Position numbers and translations under genes: made by a program | Notes under the pieces: model-generated | Told to the model about the DNA's origin: nothing | Databases searched by the model: none | The model's input: only the letters and a program-made list of their open reading frames with translations | Assembly (NCBI GenBank): GCA_965200765.1 | Contig: OZ241380.1 | Location: forward strand, 1 to 64,000 | DNA: 64,000 nucleotides | Source: G965200765 sp965200765 | GTDB lineage: Bacteria > Pseudomonadota > Gammaproteobacteria > Arenicellales > JAJDZL01 | Reading direction: 5' to 3' | In this document: piece by piece, positions 8,596 to 16,164 of the stretch | Layout: the number at the start of each line of letters is the position of its first letter | How positions within the stretch are numbered: position 1 is the stretch's first letter

Positions 8596-9036
8596 ATGAA
8601 ATCCAGAGTATTGACTTTAGTAGTTACCGTACTTTGCCTGTCGTTGGCATTCGCGTTCATGGTGAATCGCGCATCGGCGCACAAAGTGTCGCATGATGCT
8701 GCCACGTTGCAGGCATTTCAGGATGCGTTCATGGAACAGGTGATCCGCGGGGATAATCTGTTTCATGGTGCGACCGAACCTGGCTTGAACATGTCGAACA
8801 CCGGCATGGCCTGTGCCATGTGCCATCCGTTTTCATCGGATGTTCATCCTCATGAATTTCCAAAATTCCAGGAGCAAATGAGCGAATTCGCGACTTTGCG
8901 CGATATGATCAACTGGTGCATTGAGAAGCCGAATGAAGGTGAAAAGATCGATCCGGACGGCGAGGCGATGAAAGCGCTTGAAGCTTATATCTATTGGTCA
9001 AATCGGGGTTCCACACTGGATCCTGGACGCCATTAA
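8596..9036 (+). CDS. Monoheme SoxA/TsdA-like cytochrome c
   Basis: A 146-residue exported cytochrome with one CAMCH heme site at residues 73-77 and an N-terminal signal or anchor (about 8-28, ASAH). The C-terminal part contains LRDMINWCIEKP, then an acidic stretch and EAMKALEAYIYW. This matches the layout seen after the heme site in SoxA and thiosulfate dehydrogenases, where a cysteine in that position can serve as heme ligand; here it is Cys108. The ATG at 8596 is preferred over an in-frame GTG at 8590 because AAGGAGAG is spaced correctly. The gene directly follows the Tat metallophosphoesterase and is followed by two hairpins. Confidence 0.8.
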   Translation: MKSRVLTLVVTVLCLSLAFAFMVNRASAHKVSHDAATLQAFQDAFMEQVIRGDNLFHGATEPGLNMSNTGMACAMCHPFSSDVHPHEFPKFQEQMSEFATLRDMINWCIEKPNEGEKIDPDGEAMKALEAYIYWSNRGSTLDPGRH

Positions 9037-9050
9037 TTTTTAGGCAGAGG

Positions 9051-9083
9051 CAAACCTGTCGAGTTTGAAATTCGACAGGTTTG
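9051..9083. terminator. Perfect 12-bp stem-loop after the SoxA-like cytochrome
   Basis: CAAACCTGTCGA at 9051-9062 pairs perfectly with TCGACAGGTTTG at 9072-9083 around a 9-nt loop. No T-run follows, so it may be an mRNA 3'-end stabiliser rather than an intrinsic terminator. It starts 15 nt after the stop codon. Confidence 0.5.
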
Positions 9084-9104
9084 CACAACTTTAGAAAAAA
9101 CCGG

Positions 9105-9146
9105 GGGCACCAAGACGGTTCGCTGTCGGCGAGGTGTCTGGTGCCC
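9105..9146. terminator. Second hairpin in the same gap
   Basis: GGGCACCA at 9105-9112 pairs with TGGTGCCC at 9139-9146; AGAC (9113-9116) and GTCT (9136-9139) can extend the stem. Only a weak T-rich stretch (TGTTTTA) follows. Together with the first hairpin it probably separates the three-gene upstream unit from the oxidase genes. Confidence 0.45.
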
Positions 9147-9251
9147 TCAATGTTTTATGGTGTTGACTGAATTCCGGTTGAATTTTCAGTCATGTTCGAT
9201 TCAGTAGCAATTCAATTGCTTGTATTCAACAAGTAGCGAGTTTGGATTCAA

Positions 9252-10166
9252 TTGAAAAAATTGTTTTGGCCCGTAACAATTATTGCTGTCGTCATTACGA
9301 TCGGCGTAGTTACGTTGACAACGCAGACCGCAGGAGGGAAAGTCGGAAATCTGACTGGCAATCCATTTTTTGACTATCCCGCCACGACTGGCAATATCGA
9401 ACCGGTCAGCGACGGCATTCCGATTACACCGAAATTGCTGGAGTACGGCGAGTGGACCTTTCGCGGACTTTGCATTGGATGCCATGGTGCCGCCGGCGAC
9501 GGCAATGGTGCCGTGTGGGAACTCGGCGACCAGTATGCCGCGGAACATAAATTGCCGCGCAAACCGCGCGATTTCACCGAAGCAGTATACAAGTTGCGTT
9601 CCACTCCAAGTGGTTCCCTGCCGACCGACGAAGATTTGTTCCGTTCAGTTTCGCGAGGACTGGTATTGAACCAGGACATGCCGTCATTCAAATTCTTGCC
9701 GGAGCGTGATCGCTGGGCCGTGGTGTACTACATCAAAACGTTTTCCGACCGCTGGGAAGAAGAGGCAGAATGGCAGGAAGATCCGATTGAAATTGCAGAT
9801 CCGCCGATGCCAACTGCAGAGATGATCGTCGCCGGAGAAGAAGTCTATGCACTTATGCAATGCAAGGAATGCCACGGGTTGACTGGCAAGGGCGATGGAC
9901 CCTCTGCACCAGGCCTGGAGGACGACAGCGGACTGCCGATCGTGCCACGTGATTTTACCGATGCCGGTCAGTTTGTAGGCTCCAGCGACCCGAAAGGAAT
10001 TTATCAAACCTTCATCACTGGTCTGGACGGTACGCCTATGCCATCGTTTGCAGACTTTCTGGATGAAGAACAACGCTGGCAACTGGTCTGGTATGTAATT
10101 TCCTTGCGCCCTGATTTCAATCTTGAAATGGAGCGTCAGAGCATGATGAACGCTCAGCAAGGCTAG
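9252..10166 (+). CDS. Membrane-anchored di-heme cytochrome c
   Basis: A 304-residue protein with an N-terminal hydrophobic anchor at about residues 5-24 and two cytochrome c domains. The heme sites are CIGCH at 74-78 and CKECH at 204-208, each followed by a downstream methionine candidate (DMPSF near 142 and GTPMPSF later). It probably passes electrons in the periplasm to the oxidase encoded downstream. The start is TTG with only a weak ribosome site; no ATG nearby would keep the anchor intact. It is the first gene after the hairpin pair, so it may begin a separate transcript. Confidence 0.8.
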   Translation: MKKLFWPVTIIAVVITIGVVTLTTQTAGGKVGNLTGNPFFDYPATTGNIEPVSDGIPITPKLLEYGEWTFRGLCIGCHGAAGDGNGAVWELGDQYAAEHKLPRKPRDFTEAVYKLRSTPSGSLPTDEDLFRSVSRGLVLNQDMPSFKFLPERDRWAVVYYIKTFSDRWEEEAEWQEDPIEIADPPMPTAEMIVAGEEVYALMQCKECHGLTGKGDGPSAPGLEDDSGLPIVPRDFTDAGQFVGSSDPKGIYQTFITGLDGTPMPSFADFLDEEQRWQLVWYVISLRPDFNLEMERQSMMNAQQG

Positions 10167-10194
10167 TGAATAGCGAAACCTGTGAACTGAATGA

Positions 10195-10644
10195 TTGATT
10201 GTTTTCAAAATGGTTTTGAACACCGCGGTTCTTGTTTCCAGTGGAGTAGTCTTGGCGGGCTTGCTTGGCTGGCTGTCGGTAGTTTACTACCCGCCGAAGG
10301 ACAGTGCCCTGCAAATCGCGCCGCATGTGGAAAAACTGGAGTTGACGCAAGATGTCAATCCTGCCGAGCTTGAACGTGGTCGCAGTTACTATATCCAGAT
10401 CTGCCAGGATTGCCATGGTGCGCTTGGCGATGGCCAAGGGGAATGGAGATATCGCATGATACCAAAACCGGCGAATTTACTGCAGGAACGGGTACAAAGC
10501 CGCTCGGATGAAGAGTTGGCTGAAATTGTTCGCGTGGGTGTTCCGGGGACTGCGATGCGTGGCTGGGAAGCAAGTTTGAACAACTATCAGCGTCAGCAAG
10601 TGGTAACTTTTATAAGATACTTAGCCACTGCGGGTCAGTTGTAA
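10195..10644 (+). CDS. Membrane-anchored monoheme cytochrome c
   Basis: A 149-residue protein with a membrane anchor at about residues 8-31 and one heme site, CQDCH, at 70-74, followed by GDGQG. A GTAMRGW methionine provides a likely sixth heme ligand. The start is uncertain: the TTG at 10195 or the ATG at 10210 (five residues shorter); neither has a good ribosome site. Its TAA abuts the ATG of the half-length oxidase subunit, so the two are probably translated together. Confidence 0.78.
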   Translation: MIVFKMVLNTAVLVSSGVVLAGLLGWLSVVYYPPKDSALQIAPHVEKLELTQDVNPAELERGRSYYIQICQDCHGALGDGQGEWRYRMIPKPANLLQERVQSRSDEELAEIVRVGVPGTAMRGWEASLNNYQRQQVVTFIRYLATAGQL

Positions 10645-11214
10645 ATGGGTCAAGGCAAAATGGTCAGTCCGGAAATTACCGAAATTCAGTCTGCTGGCGT
10701 AGACAGCGCGATCGTGCTCAAGTTTTTGGTCATGTCAATGGTTCACTTGTTCATCGGTACTGTTCAAGGGGTGATTCAGACATTTCCGGAAGCGGCCCAG
10801 TGGATTCGCGAAGCCGGTCCGGCCGGACATCTGATTGACCCGCTCGCGCATGCGCACATCAACCTTGTTGGCGGCGTAACAATGGCATTGATGGGACTGT
10901 TCTACTATGTTCTTCCCAAACTGACCAAGCGCGCGGTTTACAGCAGGACGCTGTCCAATCTTTCATTCTGGTTCTCGACCATCGGCGTGCTGGGCTTCTT
11001 TACATCATTGGTGATTTTGGGGCTTGTGGAAGGAAACATGGTTCACAGTGGCATGACCTACGCGAACGCTTTGGCAACGGTTGGACCATTGCATCATATT
11101 TTACTGGTAACAACGGCCTTCATTATGGGGTTTGGTTACTGGATATTTATTGGAAATATACTTGTGACAATATTCAAATGGCACGGAGAGTACAAAAATG
11201 CACCGGTTGCTTAA
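10645..11214 (+). CDS. Half-length CcoN-like heme-copper oxidase subunit
   Basis: A 189-residue integral membrane protein with four or five helices. It aligns by eye with the C-terminal part of the full CcoN-like subunit at 11448-12866, from about residue 305. Shared features are QG near 41, HAH at 69-71 (the pair that binds heme b and heme b3 in CcoN), YYxLPKL near 87-93, YSRxL near 99, then xxFW and IGxLGF. It lacks every copper-B ligand and the first heme b ligand, so it cannot be an oxidase on its own. It might bind a heme, act as a structural partner of the full subunit, or link cytochromes to it. Its last 17 nt overlap the next gene. Confidence 0.75.
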   Translation: MGQGKMVSPEITEIQSAGVDSAIVLKFLVMSMVHLFIGTVQGVIQTFPEAAQWIREAGPAGHLIDPLAHAHINLVGGVTMALMGLFYYVLPKLTKRAVYSRTLSNLSFWFSTIGVLGFFTSLVILGLVEGNMVHSGMTYANALATVGPLHHILLVTTAFIMGFGYWIFIGNILVTIFKWHGEYKNAPVA

Positions 11215-11416
11215 TTTTCTATATAACGGATTTATTGTGGGTGTAGGCCTGGGAACTGTGTTTCAACTTTGCTTGCTACCATTGCTCGGCATGCGCAGTC
11301 ATGAAGAATGGACCGGCCTGCTTGTATGGGGATTCGTAATCTCAATAGGAACCGGAGTGATTTCCGCTCTCAGTTTCTGGTTTATGAATTCTGTCATGAT
11401 CAAGCAGGGCAAGTAA
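11198..11416 (+). CDS. Small two-helix membrane protein in the oxidase locus
   Basis: A 72-residue protein with two hydrophobic segments (about residues 8-31 and 42-64) joined by MRSHEEW and ending in a short basic tail. It overlaps the half-length oxidase subunit by 17 nt and has an ACGGAGAG ribosome site inside that gene. I do not recognise a family; its position suggests a small subunit or assembly factor of the oxidase. Confidence 0.65.
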   Translation: MHRLLNFLYNGFIVGVGLGTVFQLCLLPLLGMRSHEEWTGLLVWGFVISIGTGVISALSFWFMNSVMIKQGK

Positions 11417-11447
11417 TTGCTGTACTGGCAGCGATCGGAGAAAACCT

Positions 11448-12866
11448 ATGATTGTTGATTTTCTGCAACGCAACGATTATGCAGAAGGAACGGCTGCAAA
11501 GCACTTTTTCTTCTCGTCTATCGTAATGCTGAATATCGGAGTGTTTCTTGCACTTCTTACTTCCATGCGACTGGCATGGCCAGACGTATTTCCCAATGAC
11601 ATTCCCTGGCTTCATTTCGGAAGAATTCGTCCGGTACATGTTCATTTCGTAATATTTGGCTGGATCTCAATGGCTTTTGCAGGGGCGATGTGCTACATGG
11701 CTCCAGCGTTGTGCAAAACCAGGCTGTGGAGCGAAAAGTTGGGTGTATGGAATTGCTGGGCCTGGAACATCGGAATGATTTTCGTATTCTTTACGCTGAT
11801 TAACGGCATGACTTCCGGTCGCGAATATCAGGATTTGATTTGGCCTTTGGATGTTTATGTTCTGCTTCTGGTATTCGCACCGTTGGCGGTCAACATCTGG
11901 ATGACCATGCTGGACCGCCAGACCGAAGGACTTTATGTAACCATGTGGTTTTTCGGCGCGGCATTGCTGTTCATCATACTGAGTTATTTCATTGGTGCAA
12001 TTCCCGATCTGTTTCCGGTCACGGGACTGAGCGAGGCCTACATGACCTGGTGGCATGCCCACAATATTCTGGGCTTGTGGATTACACCGGTTTCGGCTGC
12101 CATCGCCTACTACATCATTCCCAAGATTTCCGGCAATACGCTGTACAGTCATAAAATCGGACACTTGCATTTCTGGTCCATCGCTGCGTTTTATTCAACG
12201 CCGGGTGCACATCACCTGATGGGCGCACCAATACCGGAGTGGCTGAAATCTTTTGCTTCTGTTTCCGGCGTGCTGATTATGATTCCGGCACTGGCCTTTG
12301 TTGTCAACATGCTGATGACCATGAAAGACAAGTGGTGGATGTACACCAAAAGCATTCCGCTACAGTGGGCACTGACTGGCGTGCTGTTTGCAATTCCGCT
12401 CAATATTCAGGGTGCGTTTCAGCAAACCCGCTCTTTGAACTGGTACATTCATGGAACGCACTGGATTGTGGCGCATGCGCACCTGGCTTTGCTAGGGTTT
12501 TCAAGTTTCATTGAAATCGGGGCGATCTATTATGGACTGCCGAAGTTGCTCAAACGTGAACTGTATAGCCGAAAGCTTGCACAATTGCATTTCTGGTTGA
12601 TGGCTATCGGCTTCCTTGGATTCTGGTCGGTGCTGACTGCAGCCGGACTGGTGCAAGGTGCAGCAAAAGTGTACGAAATTCCATACATTCAATCTGTTGT
12701 GGCGACCCATCCGTACATGGTTGGACGCGTGATATTTGGTAGCATGATCATCTTTGCCCAGCCGATATTCCTCTACAACATGTACATGACCGCCAAGTAC
12801 GGCAAGAAAATCGTACCGGAAAAAGCCACAGGTGACCGCGGTGCGGTACCCGTTGGAGCAGCTTGA
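11448..12866 (+). CDS. cbb3-type (C-family) heme-copper oxidase catalytic subunit, CcoN-like
   Basis: A 472-residue, about twelve-helix membrane protein. Ligands expected for CcoN are all visible: the heme b ligand His64 in RPVHVHF; copper-B ligands His205 (WWHAHN), His255 and His256 (GAHHL); and the heme b3/b pair His343 and His345 (VAHAHLALL). Tyr249 lies six residues before His255, the position of the His-cross-linked tyrosine in cbb3 oxidases. This points to an O2 reductase rather than a nitric oxide reductase, which lacks it. The length matches known CcoN (about 475). The ribosome site is CGGAG. It is flanked by non-standard partners, so I do not use the ccoN symbol. Confidence 0.85.
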   Translation: MIVDFLQRNDYAEGTAAKHFFFSSIVMLNIGVFLALLTSMRLAWPDVFPNDIPWLHFGRIRPVHVHFVIFGWISMAFAGAMCYMAPALCKTRLWSEKLGVWNCWAWNIGMIFVFFTLINGMTSGREYQDLIWPLDVYVLLLVFAPLAVNIWMTMLDRQTEGLYVTMWFFGAALLFIILSYFIGAIPDLFPVTGLSEAYMTWWHAHNILGLWITPVSAAIAYYIIPKISGNTLYSHKIGHLHFWSIAAFYSTPGAHHLMGAPIPEWLKSFASVSGVLIMIPALAFVVNMLMTMKDKWWMYTKSIPLQWALTGVLFAIPLNIQGAFQQTRSLNWYIHGTHWIVAHAHLALLGFSSFIEIGAIYYGLPKLLKRELYSRKLAQLHFWLMAIGFLGFWSVLTAAGLVQGAAKVYEIPYIQSVVATHPYMVGRVIFGSMIIFAQPIFLYNMYMTAKYGKKIVPEKATGDRGAVPVGAA

Positions 12867-12889
12867 GTTGATGCAGGGAGAGTATTGAT

Positions 12890-13411
12890 ATGCCGAAGTA
12901 TGTAGTTGGTGCAGTCCTTGTAGTACTTGTCATTTTTTCGTCGATTGCAATTACGATCGTCGGCGGGTCGACTTACATGAGTCAAATTCCTCCGACTGAA
13001 CTTGCTATTGAGAAAGAAAAAATGATGGGTCATAGTGCCTGGTCCATTCACGATCCGTGGATGACTGGCAATGATGCTCCCACGCTAGCCGGCAAGGGTA
13101 AAAAGATTTTTATTCGCGAAGGATGCTGGTGGTGTCATACGTTGTTGCCCGAGCAAACGCAAGACTGGGCTTATTTTGGAGAACCGCCGGTTGCAGGCGA
13201 TGTTCAGGGAGAAGCACCCAGTTTGTTCGGGTCCGATCGCAAAGCCCCGGACTTGCTGCATATTGCCAGTCGCAACCGCGTCAAAGCCTGGCACTATGTG
13301 CATCATCGCGACCCGAGAGCAGTAACACCGGGTTCGATCATGCCGGCATTCAAACATCTCACTGACGAAGAACTGGATGCAATCATCGCATTTCTTGAAT
13401 CGCTGGAGTAA
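12890..13411 (+). CDS. CcoO-like membrane-anchored monoheme cytochrome c
   Basis: A 173-residue protein with an N-terminal helix (about residues 4-26) and one heme site, CWWCH, at 79-83. The surrounding pattern, REGCxxCH followed by a conserved loop, APDL near the middle and GSIMPAF as the methionine ligand site, is that of cbb3 oxidase subunit II (CcoO/FixO), although shorter than the usual 200 or so residues. It sits 23 nt after the catalytic subunit with a GGGAGAG ribosome site, as ccoO follows ccoN in standard operons. Confidence 0.83.
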   Translation: MPKYVVGAVLVVLVIFSSIAITIVGGSTYMSQIPPTELAIEKEKMMGHSAWSIHDPWMTGNDAPTLAGKGKKIFIREGCWWCHTLLPEQTQDWAYFGEPPVAGDVQGEAPSLFGSDRKAPDLLHIASRNRVKAWHYVHHRDPRAVTPGSIMPAFKHLTDEELDAIIAFLESLE

Positions 13412-13447
13412 CGCGAAACCAATTCGATTTTAGGAGAATGAATATTC

Positions 13448-13831
13448 ATGGTTGATGACAATCGAAATGAACTGGAAGACAAGGGTGAAGTTTTTGGTCG
13501 CTTCGGCGACGAAGAATTCGACGGTATCAAGGAAGGCAACGGAAAGATTCCGTGGTGGCTGGTTCTCATTGTAGCAGTCACCATCTTTCAGGCCTTTCTG
13601 TGGACCATGCCATGGCCCGGATTCGGACAGCGCTATGATACAGTGACGACAACATTTCTCAGCGCAAGCGGCGAGCAACCGTGGTGGGATTGGGGTTATT
13701 ACATGGTGCTGTTCCAGATCATCCTGATTTTGTCGTGTATTTCAGGAATAATCTGGTATATCAATATACAGAAGTGGAAAGAACGCGACGAGCAGAAGAA
13801 ACAGGAGTCGCAAGACCAAGAGCAATCCTAG
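13448..13831 (+). CDS. Heme-less CcoP N-terminal-like membrane protein
   Basis: A 127-residue protein resembling only the N-terminal part of CcoP/FixP. It has an acidic start, FDGIKEGNGKIPWWLVLI at about residues 26-43 (in CcoP, DGIxExxNPLPxWW), a membrane helix, a periplasmic loop, a second helix and a charged Gln/Glu-rich tail. No CxxCH motif is present, so the two hemes of CcoP must come from other proteins, probably the separate cytochromes at 14087 and 14744. The ribosome site is TAGGAG. Confidence 0.7.
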   Translation: MVDDNRNELEDKGEVFGRFGDEEFDGIKEGNGKIPWWLVLIVAVTIFQAFLWTMPWPGFGQRYDTVTTTFLSASGEQPWWDWGYYMVLFQIILILSCISGIIWYINIQKWKERDEQKKQESQDQEQS

Positions 13832-13858
13832 TCGCAGAAAATTGCTGAATTTTCGTCC

Positions 13859-14065
13859 GTGGAATTCACCGACAAAATTTCGGCACTGATATTTGCGCTG
13901 ATTATTATCGGCGTTTTGGTGTATTTGATCATGTCCCGATTTGTCGTCGGACCACTAAAAGGGTTAAAGACCGCCGAGCGTGTGATTTTGATTGTCAGTG
14001 TAATTGGTATTGTGTTGGTTGTCGTCTATGCTGCTGTCGAGTTGCTGTTTCACATTGTGTTTTGA
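13859..14065 (+). CDS. Small two-helix membrane protein
   Basis: A 68-residue, almost wholly hydrophobic protein with helices at about residues 8-25 and 41-66 and a short basic connector (KGLKTAER). The start is GTG, 27 nt after the previous gene. I do not recognise a family. Its place between the CcoP-like piece and a cytochrome suggests a small oxidase subunit. Confidence 0.55.
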   Translation: MEFTDKISALIFALIIIGVLVYLIMSRFVVGPLKGLKTAERVILIVSVIGIVLVVVYAAVELLFHIVF

Positions 14066-14086
14066 CCTGCAATTGATTATGGAACC

Positions 14087-14539
14087 ATGCGAACTCGCTT
14101 GAAACTGGGTGAAAAAATCCTCTTCGGATTTTCTGCATTGGTAATTGTCATGGCAGCAGTAAGGGGCTATCAGGTAATTACCCGGGAAGAGCCTTCAATG
14201 CCGAAGCATTATTACGAATGGGATGAAGTGGGCTTGCAGGGTCACTATGTGTATCGGGAAATGGGTTGCAACAGTTGCCACAAGGCAATGGGAGTCGGTG
14301 AAGCCGGTGTCGCGCCGGTTCTGGATGGAGTTGGCACTCGAAGAACCGAGGAATGGCTACATCAGTACTTGACCAATCCCGGACAGCTGGTTCCCGGCAC
14401 TGCGCATGACGGCAGTCTGGGCCCGGATTTCAGAACATTGCAAATGAATGAACGCAAACTGCTGACCGCTTATTTGTTTGGTTTGAAGGCCAATCCGAAC
14501 TCCCCGAACTACCCGGTGCGGCCCCCAACAGGCAATTGA
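14087..14539 (+). CDS. Membrane-anchored monoheme cytochrome c
   Basis: A 150-residue protein with an N-terminal helix at about residues 10-26, one heme site CNSCH at 61-65 and a VAPVLDGVGTRR stretch. Its overall layout (anchor, YREMGCxSCH, PxLDGVGxRR, then a C-terminal LLTAYL helix) matches the cytochrome at 14744-15160, so the two are paralogues. Together they may replace the two heme domains missing from the CcoP-like protein. Confidence 0.78.
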   Translation: MRTRLKLGEKILFGFSALVIVMAAVRGYQVITREEPSMPKHYYEWDEVGLQGHYVYREMGCNSCHKAMGVGEAGVAPVLDGVGTRRTEEWLHQYLTNPGQLVPGTAHDGSLGPDFRTLQMNERKLLTAYLFGLKANPNSPNYPVRPPTGN

Positions 14540-14562
14540 ACTTCATTTCAGGAGATACAACA

Positions 14563-14724
14563 ATGACAGGAGAAGAATTAATTCCTTATATTTGGGCTGC
14601 AACTGGCCTTGTAATGCTGGTCGCGATAGTTGTTGTCATCTATTGGGCTTACAAGAATAACCAGTTTGATGAAAACATCAAAGACCAGATATTTACCGAA
14701 GGCGATGATGACCGTTACAATTGA
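14563..14724 (+). CDS. CcoS-like small membrane protein
   Basis: A 53-residue protein from the ATG at 14563, behind an AGGAGATA ribosome site; an upstream in-frame ATG at 14536 lacks support. After one helix it has YWAYKNNQFDENIKDQIF and an acidic end (EGDDD). This resembles CcoS, the cbb3 assembly protein, whose helix is followed by W-x-x-x-x-GQFDD and an acidic tail. In the family CcoS is needed for cofactor insertion. The match is short, so the assignment is tentative. Confidence 0.6.
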   Translation: MTGEELIPYIWAATGLVMLVAIVVVIYWAYKNNQFDENIKDQIFTEGDDDRYN

Positions 14725-14743
14725 CCCGGTGTAATCAATTGCC

Positions 14744-15160
14744 GTGAAATTGAACCTTGGCGAGTGGATTGTTATAACCGGCGCAGTCCTGATCGTCATG
14801 TTTGCGGTTGTGGTCGGCGTGGTAATTTATCTGAAGCCGCCACCGGTGCAATTTGTGTATGAGCAAACCGCAGAAACCATGCTTGGAGAAGAAATTTATC
14901 GACGAGAAGGATGTGTATCGTGTCATGAAATTTTTGGCAACGGAGCTTCATACGGGCCGAGTCTGGACGGTGTGGGTAGCAAGCGGTCGAAACTTTGGTT
15001 GCAGAGATATATGAAAGCCCCGTGGTCCGGCGTAAGTGTGAAGCCGTATCGGCTAAAAATGCCACCGTACGACCATTTGTCGGAAAGAGATATGAATTTG
15101 CTGACAGATTATCTGCTCGCGCTGAAAATCAGCGGACGTGATTCACCTGACAGGAATTGA
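14744..15160 (+). CDS. Membrane-anchored monoheme cytochrome c
   Basis: A 138-residue protein starting at GTG, with a helix at about residues 9-30 and heme site CVSCH at 57-61 followed by GPSLDGVGSKR. KMPPYDHL supplies a likely methionine ligand, and a terminal LLTDYLLAL helix closes the fold. It is a clear paralogue of 14087-14539. It is the last cytochrome of the oxidase group on this strand. Confidence 0.78.
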   Translation: MKLNLGEWIVITGAVLIVMFAVVVGVVIYLKPPPVQFVYEQTAETMLGEEIYRREGCVSCHEIFGNGASYGPSLDGVGSKRSKLWLQRYMKAPWSGVSVKPYRLKMPPYDHLSERDMNLLTDYLLALKISGRDSPDRN

Positions 15161-15174
15161 GGAAGTCGATTTGC

Positions 15175-15309
15175 TTACGACTGGTATTTCTTTTCCTTGT
15201 CGAACAATCCGGTACCGATGCAGGCCCAAGGCACGATGGACAAGGCGACTGCACCGCCGAGACCGAAGATGACAAGTGCAATTATTGTCAAGGTAGGCAA
15301 TTCTATCAT
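15175..15309 (-). CDS. Possible 44-residue membrane peptide on the opposite strand
   Basis: An ATG frame on the minus strand encodes one long hydrophobic segment (residues about 4-30, then WACIGTGLF) and a charged tail DKEKKYQS, a typical single-helix membrane peptide. It fills the only gap over 150 nt in this part of the locus, between the cytochrome ending at 15160 and the lipoprotein starting at 15375. The ribosome site is weak (GAGA). The plus-strand frame over the same bases looks non-coding. It could be a tiny oxidase subunit transcribed antisense, or chance. Confidence 0.4.
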   Translation of the reverse strand: MIELPTLTIIALVIFGLGGAVALSIVPWACIGTGLFDKEKKYQS

Positions 15310-15374
15310 GGAAATTTTCTCGGTTTGAATTTATACTTGTAAACAATCTGAACAGTATATCTGTAAAATCAAAT

Positions 15375-15890
15375 ATGTCAATCACAAAACGAACACCGAT
15401 TGTTGCAACGATTGTCCTTGTATTGACACTGGCGGGTTGCGACAGCGAAAACATCCTGGGTGTGCAGACGAAGGTACGTATTGGCGACGATGCGCCGAAG
15501 AGTCAAAACCTTACGGTCAAAAGCCCTAGCAATTGGCATAAAGTATCCACGATGGATACCAAGGTTGCTTTGTATCGCTGGAAAATTGCTGATCTGATTG
15601 ATGAAGGCAAGCCGTTTCTGGCAGTTTTCGGCACTCCCCAGCATTGTACGATGTGTGTAGATCAGATCACTCGCGTTGCAGTCATGCAAGAAAAATACGG
15701 CGAGCGCTTCGCATTTGTTCATGTGGATGGCTACAAGGATAACAAGGTGTGGGTTGAATGGGGGGTCAAGGGCGAGCCTTGGACGTTCTTCGTTGATCAA
15801 TCAGGAAAAGTGCGCCAAGTGTATCCCGGGCAAACTGAGCTGGGATTACTTGAAATGAATATCGAAGAACTGCTCGGCGAGAATTCCTGA
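15375..15890 (+). CDS. Thioredoxin-fold lipoprotein with a CxxC site
   Basis: A 171-residue exported lipoprotein: LAGC lipobox with Cys22, then a thioredoxin-like domain containing FGTPQHCTMCVDQ with Cys91 and Cys94, and EPWTFFVDQSGKV, the cis-proline/strand region of the fold. Such proteins reduce apocytochrome cysteines or deliver copper to oxidases (as Sco proteins do). The CTMC pair could do either, though no Sco-type distal histidine is obvious. Being inside the oxidase locus, it is most simply an assembly factor. Confidence 0.75.
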   Translation: MSITKRTPIVATIVLVLTLAGCDSENILGVQTKVRIGDDAPKSQNLTVKSPSNWHKVSTMDTKVALYRWKIADLIDEGKPFLAVFGTPQHCTMCVDQITRVAVMQEKYGERFAFVHVDGYKDNKVWVEWGVKGEPWTFFVDQSGKVRQVYPGQTELGLLEMNIEELLGENS

Positions 15891-15892
15891 CT

Positions 15893-16108
15893 GTGCAGAT
15901 TCTGCTCCAATTGCTCATTCCAGTATTGTGTTTGTCGGTCGCCGGACAAGCGATGGCACAGGAAAATCCCTACATCTATGTGAAGATGTCGCTTGGCATA
16001 CCGTGGTTCTTGTATTTTGTATTCCTGGCATGCATCCTGATTCCGTTTGCAATTCTGATTATTGTCGCATGGCGGCGATATATGAGCGGACATGATGACA
16101 ATGAATGA
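15893..16108 (+). CDS. Small exported single-helix protein
   Basis: A 71-residue protein starting at GTG, 2 nt after the lipoprotein stop. A cleavable signal peptide (ending near GQAMAQ) is followed by a second helix (about residues 38-60) and the tail RRYMSGHDDNE. No known family. Its tight coupling to the thioredoxin-like gene suggests a joint role. Confidence 0.6.
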   Translation: MQILLQLLIPVLCLSVAGQAMAQENPYIYVKMSLGIPWFLYFVFLACILIPFAILIIVAWRRYMSGHDDNE

Positions 16109-16164
16109 ACCTGGTTTCAGATTGAATCAACAACATGCTTTGACTTTGTAGAGAGGAGCGGGCA

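Noticed and set aside
11448..12866. Reading the catalytic subunit as a nitric oxide reductase (NorB)
   Set aside because: The tyrosine six residues before the copper-B His-His pair and a CcoO-like partner are features of cbb3 oxygen reductases, not of NorB.
15157..15342. Plus-strand 61-residue frame in the oxidase locus
   Set aside because: Overlaps the cytochrome stop and has no membrane segment or motif; the opposite strand gives a more sensible membrane peptide.
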